From Acidaminococcaceae bacterium UBA2453 (GTDB taxonomy: Bacteria > Bacillota > Negativicutes > Acidaminococcales > Acidaminococcaceae): 18,820 nucleotides of DNA. Position 1 is the stretch's first letter. Each line of letters starts with the position of its first letter. The stretch covers positions 1 to 18,820 of the forward strand of contig DDQB01000095.1 of NCBI GenBank assembly GCA_002342505.1, in the 5' to 3' direction. The notes below the pieces were generated by a model, which made no database searches, had not been told where the DNA came from, and worked only from the letters and a program-made list of their open reading frames with translations. The position numbers and the translations under genes were made by a program. This document shows, one piece after another, positions 14,032 through 18,820 of this stretch.

Positions 14032-14106
14032 ATGCGGTTTGGTACGGCGGTATGCTTTGCGGAAAGGAAAAGAAAAAGTCCGCCGTTTGTAACGGCGAAC
14101 TCCTGA
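14032..14106 (+). CDS. Possible 24-codon leader peptide upstream of the HD-GYP gene
   Basis: AGGAGG (14020-14025) lies 6 bp before an ATG that reads MRFGTAVCFAERKRKSPPFV and four more residues to a TGA. The ribosome site is better than that of the following HD-GYP gene. The 3' part of the frame runs through a CGCCGTT/AACGGCG hairpin (14081-14097), so translation could affect its folding. The peptide itself has no recognised homology; it may be incidental. Confidence 0.25.
   Translation: MRFGTAVCFAERKRKSPPFVTANS
14078..14100 (-). terminator. Minus-strand intrinsic-terminator-like hairpin between fbp and the HD-GYP gene
   Basis: CGCCGTT (14081-14087) pairs with AACGGCG (14091-14097), loop 3 nt. 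Read on the minus strand it is followed by GACTTTTTCTTTTCC, a proper T-tract, whereas the plus strand has none. No minus-strand gene feeds into it, so its use is unclear. Confidence 0.45.
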
Positions 14107-14170
14107 GAAACATAAAAGAATGGTGAATGCCTGCCGGAAGGGCGGCGCATTGGAAAGCAGAAATATATAT

Positions 14171-15844
14171 ATGAAGGAATTAAAAGACGGCGGGACGAAT
14201 GCGTTGCAGGAAAACGAACGGATGCAGACGCAAAACCTGTCGGACAGCAAATTGCAAAAAATAAAAGGCGAAACCTACAGGGTTGTCTCTCTTAACAGCA
14301 AGATCCTGATTTTTATGATCGTCGTGCTTCTTGCGGTGGGGGCGCTGTGCGCCTATATGAGTTATACCATTTACCACGACTCGGCTGTTGAACAGCATAA
14401 AGAACTGGGCAAGAGCACCTCGTCCCTGGTCGCCAGCGTAGTAAACGGAAACCGGATCGACGAGTTTATCAGCAAAGGGGAAGGCGCCCGGGGATATATT
14501 GAGACCAGGAACCGGCTGAACCTCATTAAGCACAGTTCGGATAATATTAAATTTGTATATGTATATAAGATTATGCCGGATGGCTGTCATGTTGTGTTTG
14601 ATTTGGATTCGGAGGATGTGGAGGCTTCGCGGCCGGGGGAAGTGCTTCCTTTTGAAGACGCGTTTAAGCCCAACGTTCCCACGCTTCTGCAGGGCGGGCG
14701 GATCGATCCGATTATTTCCACCGACAGTTTCGGCTGGCTGCTGACGGTGTATACGCCTGTGTTTGACGACGACGGCCACTGCCGGGCCTATGCGGGCGTG
14801 GATATTTCCATGAACAATCTGAAAAAGGATGCCTTTAATTACTTCGTCACGGTCGCTTCGATTTTTGCCGTCATCTTTTTCGGCACGCTGGCCTTTGTAT
14901 TGTTCTTGGCGCGCAGAAACCTGATTACACCGATTAACGAGATGGCAAAAGTCACCGACGGTTTCTCCTACAACACCGAGGCGGAACTGGAAGAGAATCT
15001 GTCTGATATCCGCAGTCTGAAAATCCGTACCGGCGACGAAATTGAAAACCTGTACAACAAGTTTGTGGATATGACGGAAGACAGCGTCCGGTATATGAAG
15101 GATATCCAGAAGAAGAACGAGACCATCACGAAGATGCATGACGCGCTGCTGATCACACTGGCGGACATGGTGGAAAACCGGGACGAAAATACAGGGCAGC
15201 ACGTACGCAAGACGGCGGCTTATACTCGGATCATCATGGATGAACTGAAACGGGAAGGCGTGTATGCGGACCAGCTGACGGATGAGTTTATCAGTAACGT
15301 GTTTAAGTCTGCGCCGCTCCACGACGTAGGCAAGATCATGGTGCCGGATGCAATCCTGAACAAGCCGGGCAAGCTGACGGATGAAGAGTTTGAGATTATG
15401 AAGAGCCATGCGGCGGAAGGCGGTAAGATCATTGCAACGATGATTGAGAAAGTGCCGGACGCCGATTATCTGAAGGAAGCGAAGAACCTGGCCACGTACC
15501 ATCATGAAAAGTGGAATGGCAGAGGCTATCCGGAAGGACTGGCTGGGGAGGCGATTCCGCTGTCCGCGCGTATCATGGCAGTGGCGGATGTATTCGACGC
15601 GCTGGTTTCCAACCGCTGCTATAAGAAGGGCTTCCCTTACCCGAAAGCGCTGGGCATCATCCGGGAAGAAAGTGGCAGCCACTTTGATCCGAAGATCGTC
15701 AATGCCTTCCTTGCGGTGCAGGATGAAGCGCTGCAGATCGCGGATGCGTTCTTTGACGCCGGGGACGATGTGCTTAACGTGCTGAACGAAATTGTGAAGC
15801 AGGGAGAAGAAGGGAAGACCCGCGACGCACATGAAAACGCGTGA
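14171..15844 (+). CDS. Membrane-bound HD-GYP domain protein (c-di-GMP phosphodiesterase)
   Basis: This is a 557-residue two-pass membrane receptor. Order: a short polar N-terminus, TM1 (about 44-63, ILIFMIVVLLAVGALCAYM), a ~155-residue extracytoplasmic Cache-like sensor domain, TM2 (about 224-247), a HAMP-like linker (to ~305) and the HD-GYP domain. The catalytic His-Asp is in APLHDVGKIM (H384, D385) and the GYP in EKWNGRGYPEG (452-454), followed by ARIMAVADVFDAL. The key metal and GYP motifs look intact, so c-di-GMP hydrolysis is expected. The start is uncertain: 14120, 14171 and 14222 are all in frame with weak ribosome sites; 14171 has GGAAAG 13 bp upstream. With the nearby FIST-GGDEF it could form an opposing pair. 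Confidence 0.88.
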   Translation: MKELKDGGTNALQENERMQTQNLSDSKLQKIKGETYRVVSLNSKILIFMIVVLLAVGALCAYMSYTIYHDSAVEQHKELGKSTSSLVASVVNGNRIDEFISKGEGARGYIETRNRLNLIKHSSDNIKFVYVYKIMPDGCHVVFDLDSEDVEASRPGEVLPFEDAFKPNVPTLLQGGRIDPIISTDSFGWLLTVYTPVFDDDGHCRAYAGVDISMNNLKKDAFNYFVTVASIFAVIFFGTLAFVLFLARRNLITPINEMAKVTDGFSYNTEAELEENLSDIRSLKIRTGDEIENLYNKFVDMTEDSVRYMKDIQKKNETITKMHDALLITLADMVENRDENTGQHVRKTAAYTRIIMDELKREGVYADQLTDEFISNVFKSAPLHDVGKIMVPDAILNKPGKLTDEEFEIMKSHAAEGGKIIATMIEKVPDADYLKEAKNLATYHHEKWNGRGYPEGLAGEAIPLSARIMAVADVFDALVSNRCYKKGFPYPKALGIIREESGSHFDPKIVNAFLAVQDEALQIADAFFDAGDDVLNVLNEIVKQGEEGKTRDAHENA

Positions 15845-15888
15845 GGCTGATTAAGAGACGCAAAGCCGACGAGAACAAGTAAACGGCG

Positions 15889-15917
15889 TTGACATTGCAG
15901 CCGCATAATGCTAAAAT
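15889..15917 (+). promoter_or_regulatory. Consensus promoter of the antitoxin small RNA
   Basis: TTGACA (15889-15894), a 17-bp spacer and TAAAAT (15912-15917). No open reading frame follows; the transcript runs about 95 nt to the terminator ending near 16020. Confidence 0.88.
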
Positions 15918-15922
15918 AGGAA

Positions 15923-16020
15923 TAGAAAGAGTGCCGCCGATGAACGGCTGGCCTCAGTTTGGTTTTAATCTTTTACAAGAAGTAACCGTAACCTTGGTCG
16001 GGGCGGTTACTTTTTGTTTT
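15923..16020 (+). ncRNA. Candidate type I antitoxin RNA, antisense to the toxin mRNA 3' end
   Basis: The transcript is bounded by a consensus promoter and an intrinsic terminator and carries no ribosome site or ORF. It has a 5' hairpin (15933-15952, GCCG.../CGGC with one bulge), an AT-rich single-stranded stretch, and a terminal hairpin. Its 3' end covers the last codons and stop of the minus-strand toxin gene. On the minus strand the same 5' hairpin, followed by a T-rich stretch, could terminate the toxin mRNA, giving an overlap of some 80-90 nt. The geometry matches txpA/RatA-type loci. The RNA ends are inferred, not measured. Confidence 0.72.
15980..16020 (+). terminator. Terminator of the antitoxin RNA
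   Basis: AAGTAACCG (15980-15988) pairs with CGGTTACTT (16004-16012) and is followed by TTTGTTTT. The toxin stop codon (complement of 16007-16009) lies inside the 3' arm. On the minus strand the hairpin is also formed but with a poor T-tract. Confidence 0.88.
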
Positions 16021-16096
16021 CTATTAACGCAATTAACAATGTTGTGACGATCGCAAGGATCATCAGTACAATGCTCAAAGTTTCATAGGAACTCAA
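16007..16096 (-). CDS. Holin-like type I toxin (29 residues, TTG start)
   Basis: The peptide is MSSYETLSIV, a hydrophobic stretch LMILAIVTTLLIALI and a charged tail ENKK. This 'YETLS + single membrane helix + short lysine-rich end' is the pattern of the putative holin-like toxin family (Hol_Tox, related to TxpA-type peptides), whose members are about 30 residues. The TTG at 16096 has an ideal AAGGAGG (complement of 16105-16111) 8 bp upstream. It should insert in the cytoplasmic membrane and depolarise it when unrepressed. It has its own promoter, a ~110-nt 5' UTR with a switchable hairpin, and a convergent antisense RNA. A longer 72-codon reading from 16225 begins before the predicted transcription start and is rejected. 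Confidence 0.82.
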   Translation of the reverse strand: MSSYETLSIVLMILAIVTTLLIALIENKK

Positions 16097-16103
16097 AGTT
16101 AAG

Positions 16104-16169
16104 CCCTCCTTTCCATAGAAATTCCCCGCAGGGTTTGTTTCAATGTAATCGGAGGGTCCAGGCCCTCCG
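16104..16169 (-). promoter_or_regulatory. Toxin 5' UTR hairpin with alternative pairing to the Shine-Dalgarno sequence
   Basis: On the minus strand CGGAGGG (complement of 16163-16169) pairs perfectly with CCCTCCG (complement of 16150-16156) around a 6-nt loop. The real ribosome site (complement of 16104-16109) is the same GGAGGG hexamer, so the single CCCTCC can pair with either copy. This gives mutually exclusive folds, one of which hides the ribosome site. Confidence 0.6.
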
Positions 16170-16211
16170 CAGAAGGCCAACCGTCCACCGTTTATGGCGA
16201 CACCCAAATGT

Positions 16212-16239
16212 ATTATACCACTCAAATGTTCGATGTCAA
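16212..16239 (-). promoter_or_regulatory. Toxin promoter
   Basis: On the minus strand: TTGACA (complement of 16234-16239), a 16-bp spacer and TATAAT (complement of 16212-16217), predicting a start near 16205. The -35 lies only 6 bp past the amrS stop codon, and no terminator separates them. Confidence 0.85.
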
Positions 16240-16245
16240 GATTTG

Positions 16246-17073
16246 CTAACAGTTTCCTGTGTACACATATTTTAAATATATTTTCGCTACGTCTGCCAGC
16301 CGGTACACCCGCGCGGCAGGCGTTTCATCTCTGTCCACCATGTTCCAGCGGGGGAAGAATTTGCTGACGTGAAGGGGGATGTCCGGAGAAAGCGACGCGA
16401 TCCACCGGGCAATGGCTTCCATCTCTTCAACCGTATCGTTTTCTTTGGGAACAATGAGCGTTGTCAGTTCCACGTGGGCGGTTTTGACCGCTTCCGTGAT
16501 GAACGCTTTGACCATTTCCAAATCGCCGCCCAGCTTTTTGTACCATTCCGGCGTGAAGCCTTTCAGGTCAATATTGTAAGCGTCCACGATACCGGTCAGT
16601 TCTTTTGCGATGGCTGTCGTAAAGTTCCCGTTGGTGACTACTACATTTTTCTGCCCGTTCTGATGAACAAGGATGCCAGTATCCCGGATGAATTCCCAGC
16701 TCAGCAGCGGTTCGTTATACGTGAAGGCAACGCCGATATTGTTTCTGCTTTTCAGTTCCTTTGCTTTGGCCGCGATCTGGTCCGGTGTGGCAATGACTGG
16801 CGAAAAAGCGTCGCGTCCCTTTTGCGAGATGCTGAAGTTCTGGCAGAAGGGGCAACGAAGATTACAGCCGTAACTGCCCAGGGACAAAATCGTGGCGCCG
16901 GGGTAAAAACGGTGCAGCGGCTTCTTCTCGATCGGATCCAGGGCCAGCGAAGTTAAAAAGCCGTAGTTGCCGCACACGTTTTTTCCGTTTTGTATCGTGC
17001 GTACCCGGCAGAATCCGGTCTTACCTTCCTGCAACGTGCAGTGATAGTGACAGAAGGTACAGGTCTGGGACAT
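16246..17073 (-). CDS. amrS: AmmeMemoRadiSam system radical SAM enzyme
   Basis: This 275-residue radical SAM protein has the [4Fe-4S] motif CNLRCPFC with Cys70, Cys74 and Cys77, preceded by SLGSYG as in AmrS/PflA-like enzymes. The N-terminus has extra cysteines (CTFCHYHC, 5-12, plus Cys22 and Cys34), usual for AmrS. Later VAFTYNEPLLSWEF and AYNIDLKGF are family hallmarks. The reaction it catalyses is not known. It ends at KYVYTGNC; many homologues continue with a further cysteine-rich segment, so this is a short form. The ATG at 17073 is chosen (AAGGAGG at complement of 17084-17090, 10 bp) over a GTG at 17082 that sits on top of the ribosome site. It lies 171 bp downstream of the LigB-AMMECR1 gene and is probably co-expressed. 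Confidence 0.85.
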   Translation of the reverse strand: MSQTCTFCHYHCTLQEGKTGFCRVRTIQNGKNVCGNYGFLTSLALDPIEKKPLHRFYPGATILSLGSYGCNLRCPFCQNFSISQKGRDAFSPVIATPDQIAAKAKELKSRNNIGVAFTYNEPLLSWEFIRDTGILVHQNGQKNVVVTNGNFTTAIAKELTGIVDAYNIDLKGFTPEWYKKLGGDLEMVKAFITEAVKTAHVELTTLIVPKENDTVEEMEAIARWIASLSPDIPLHVSKFFPRWNMVDRDETPAARVYRLADVAKIYLKYVYTGNC

Positions 17074-17218
17074 GGGGATCACGCCTCCTTGTATGTATTG
17101 CTTGTTGAGCGCGGGTCGATATTATACGCCGTAGCGTTTGCTGGATGGGAAAGAAGAGTCTGGCTCCGCGGCTGCAAACGGATATGCTGTCAGCGCAGCA
17201 TGAAGGCGCACAGTAAAA

Positions 17219-17247
17219 GATATATCAATAGTATGAATGATATATCA
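17219..17247. repeat. Two GATATATCA repeats spaced 20 bp
   Basis: GATATATCA occurs at 17219-17227 and 17239-17247, each containing the palindrome GATATATC. The spacing is two helical turns. They lie at the end of the LigB-AMMECR1 gene, upstream of amrS in its reading direction. A TATAAT on the minus strand (complement of 17121-17126) without a clear -35 lies between them and amrS. A regulatory site for amrS is possible but not shown. Confidence 0.35.
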
Positions 17248-18636
17248 GTAGTGCCGTACGACTTCAAAGCGCTGCAATTCACAGCCGCTTTCTTCCGGAC
17301 GGATGCCAGCCTTCTGTTTTGCAATATCGATCTGCTGCTCAATGGTGTCCACTCCGGACAGGTTGGGCAGCAGCAGCCCGCTGCGGCTCCCTTTCGTCAC
17401 CAGTACGCCGTAGCGTTTTACATCCAGCTGAGCCGGGGAGCTGATGGGCTCCATAGGTCCCAGCACATCTACGCTGTATTCCAGTTCTTCCAGTTCATCG
17501 GGCATCACGGGGGTAAAGCGGGGATCCCGGCTGCAGGCGGCAATGGCGTTGTGCCGTATCTCTTCTGCCACGTTGTCGTACATGGGCCCGATGGTGCCGA
17601 TACAGCCCCGCAGTGAACCGCGAATTTTCAGTGAAACAAACACGCCCGCTTTCTGTTTTGTCATTTCCTGGGAAATATGCTGCGGTGTGCGCAGATAGCC
17701 GCCGTTGCTTTTCACGTAATGTTCAATTACTTCCCGGGCCAGCTTCACATATTCATCCTCTTTGGCCAGCCGTTCCGCTTTCATCTTGTTGCGGATGGTA
17801 TCATAAGCATTCAGGAAATGACGGCTGTCATCTTTCCCGGCAGGCCGGAACAGGGTGACGCCGTAGCCTACGCCGAAGGGACCTTCATAGCTCAGCATCT
17901 TGCTTTCCACTGCCAGGCCGTCGAAGGCGCCGGCCATCAGGACGAAGGAGCGGTGGCCGCACTCGGCAGCTTCTTCCAGAAATGCTTCCTTAAACGCGAA
18001 GAGGTCGGCGAAGGCTCCGCTTCCCATCACTTCCATAATGCGCTTATCATATTCCGGGCCGGCGGGATTGAACCCGTAGGGCCCGTCTTTTGTCAGTTTG
18101 TGGGACAGGTCGCCGCTGGCGATCCAGGCAATGTTGCGTCCCAGCTTTTCCGCTGTTTCCGCGATAAGCATGCCTGCCCGGTAATGCTCTTTCAGGGAAA
18201 AGCCGGACAGGGCCAGCCGTACGATTTTGCAGTTACGGCAGTATTTGGCGAGAAAATAGAGTGGTACCATGGTTCCGTGGTCCAGCTCCGGCTGCCGGTT
18301 GCCCAGCGTGCCTGCAGGGATGCCTTTTTCTTTTGCTGCCGTTTCCACGGCTTTCACCAGTTCTTCATCATAGGCGCAGGTAAATTTCAGCTGCGGCGCG
18401 CCGAACTGGGCCATGCTGCCTTTGGCGGAAGCCCCCGGCGAGATATGGAAATAATCGGAATACAAAATGGAATGGGGGCTGGAGATGATCACCGTGTCCG
18501 GGTGCAGGTTCGCAATGAACTTTGCGGCGGTTTCAAATGCGTCAATCGTTGCCTGGATCCGTTTTTCTTCCCCATGTCCCACTTCCGGAACGATGAGAGG
18601 CGGATGGGGAACCTGTACTGCGCCAAGGATTGCCAT
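17245..18636 (-). CDS. amrA: AmmeMemoRadiSam fusion protein: LigB-like (AmrB/MEMO-type) + AMMECR1 (AmrA)
   Basis: This 463-residue cytoplasmic protein has two domains. Residues 1-265 are a class III extradiol dioxygenase (LigB-like) fold, with PHPPLIVPEVG at the start and conserved-looking His and Asp residues in ISSPHS (His55), LDHGTMVPLYF (His120) and SGDLSH (Asp176, His179). Residues ~285-463 are an AMMECR1 domain with the family signature RGSLRGCIGTIGP (339-351). The two together correspond to the A and B components of the AmmeMemoRadiSam system; the C component, the radical SAM protein, is encoded just downstream on the same strand. The biochemical function is unknown. The ATG at 18636 follows AAGGAG on the minus strand at about 8 bp. 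Confidence 0.88.
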   Translation of the reverse strand: MAILGAVQVPHPPLIVPEVGHGEEKRIQATIDAFETAAKFIANLHPDTVIISSPHSILYSDYFHISPGASAKGSMAQFGAPQLKFTCAYDEELVKAVETAAKEKGIPAGTLGNRQPELDHGTMVPLYFLAKYCRNCKIVRLALSGFSLKEHYRAGMLIAETAEKLGRNIAWIASGDLSHKLTKDGPYGFNPAGPEYDKRIMEVMGSGAFADLFAFKEAFLEEAAECGHRSFVLMAGAFDGLAVESKMLSYEGPFGVGYGVTLFRPAGKDDSRHFLNAYDTIRNKMKAERLAKEDEYVKLAREVIEHYVKSNGGYLRTPQHISQEMTKQKAGVFVSLKIRGSLRGCIGTIGPMYDNVAEEIRHNAIAACSRDPRFTPVMPDELEELEYSVDVLGPMEPISSPAQLDVKRYGVLVTKGSRSGLLLPNLSGVDTIEQQIDIAKQKAGIRPEESGCELQRFEVVRHY

Positions 18637-18709
18637 GGTAAGAACTCCTTTCGTTTCAGGTTGTAAGGTTTGTCAGGTTTTCATTATAACTTATACTGTT
18701 CTATCTTTT

Positions 18710-18739
18710 ATTATACCGCATTTACGAGAATTTTGGTAA
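18710..18739 (-). promoter_or_regulatory. Possible promoter of the AmmeMemoRadiSam genes
   Basis: On the minus strand: TTACCA (complement of 18734-18739), an 18-bp spacer and TATAAT (complement of 18710-18715), about 75 bp before the start codon. A second TATAAT (complement of 18683-18688) without a -35 lies closer to the gene. Confidence 0.5.
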
Positions 18740-18754
18740 GGAAGTGCTGATTAA

Positions 18755-18791
18755 ATGAGTTTGTGCGATTGACGCAGTCATTCACAAAACG
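18755..18791. repeat. Short interrupted palindrome near the window end
   Basis: TTTGTG and CACAAA enclose TGAC/GTCA with small asymmetric loops. No gene is visible from 18640 to the end except the promoter elements above. The TGACGCA core also appears in the palindromic element at 1945-2079, but the overlap is too short to call them one family. Confidence 0.3.
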
Positions 18792-18820
18792 CACCGGCAT
18801 AAGCAGAGAGCCGCAAGCTT

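Noticed and set aside
14180..15832. Very long minus-strand open frames opposite the HD-GYP gene, and likewise opposite fbp (12537-14150) and, on the plus strand, opposite the LigB-AMMECR1 gene (17677-18666)
   Set aside because: They mirror the codon phase of well-recognised genes, lack ribosome sites and show no domain pattern.
15855..15880. GACGCAAAGCC, a core sequence of the c-di-GMP (GEMM) riboswitch, just after the HD-GYP gene
   Set aside because: The second half of the aptamer (the GGTAGGTAGC-like part) and the surrounding stems are absent, and a promoter follows instead of a gene.
16007..16225. A 72-codon minus-strand reading frame ending in the toxin sequence
   Set aside because: Its TTG start lies upstream of the predicted -10 and transcription start, with no ribosome site; the 29-codon version has AAGGAGG at 8 bp and matches the family length.
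1..18820. CRISPR arrays, insertion sequences, prophage genes or rRNA
   Set aside because: No regularly spaced repeats, transposase or phage-type proteins, or rRNA sequence seen on either strand.

Overview
The window (about 18.8 kb, roughly 50% GC) looks chromosomal and comes from a Gram-positive-lineage (Firmicutes/Bacillota) anaerobe. The evidence is the gene order rpsD-rpoA-rplQ-ecfA1-ecfA2-ecfT-truA-rplM-rpsI, the class III (Firmicutes-type) fructose-1,6-bisphosphatase, strong AGGAGG ribosome binding sites, and sigma-A-type promoters with 16-18 bp spacers. A Negativicutes member (Acidaminococcus/Phascolarctobacterium-like) would fit the base composition and the mix of c-di-GMP and AmmeMemoRadiSam genes, but that placement is inference.

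Region 1 (1-6820) is the end of the ribosomal/alpha operon: rpsD (partial), rpoA and rplQ, closed by a strong terminator. A 135-bp near-palindromic element follows, then a consensus promoter driving the ECF transporter energising module (ecfA1, ecfA2, ecfT) and truA. rplM-rpsI follows behind its own promoter, which is flanked by an 11-bp inverted repeat, and a long structured leader that is probably an L13-type autoregulatory leader. A strong terminator ends rpsI.

Region 2 (6820-8440) is AT-richer and accessory-like. It holds a SAM-dependent methyltransferase, the frameshifted 3' remnant of a second copy of that methyltransferase, a duplicated T-rich hairpin region, and a tRNA-Val(GAC) gene with its own promoter and terminator.

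Region 3 (8440-15850) is dominated by cyclic-di-GMP signalling. A cytoplasmic FIST-GGDEF protein sits behind a promoter and a leader that looks like a transcription attenuator. It is followed by the last ~38 codons of a decayed EAL-domain gene, two small secreted proteins with separate promoters, class III fbp, and a membrane-bound HD-GYP protein.

Region 4 (15850-18820) is on the minus strand except for one small RNA. A LigB-AMMECR1 fusion and a radical-SAM enzyme form an AmmeMemoRadiSam pair of unknown function. Immediately downstream is what I consider the best find of the window: an apparently complete type I toxin-antitoxin locus. It comprises a 29-residue holin-like toxin (TTG start) with its own promoter and a switchable 5' UTR hairpin that can mask its ribosome binding site, and a ~95-nt convergent antisense RNA with a consensus promoter and terminator overlapping the toxin 3' end. 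The arrangement resembles txpA/RatA.
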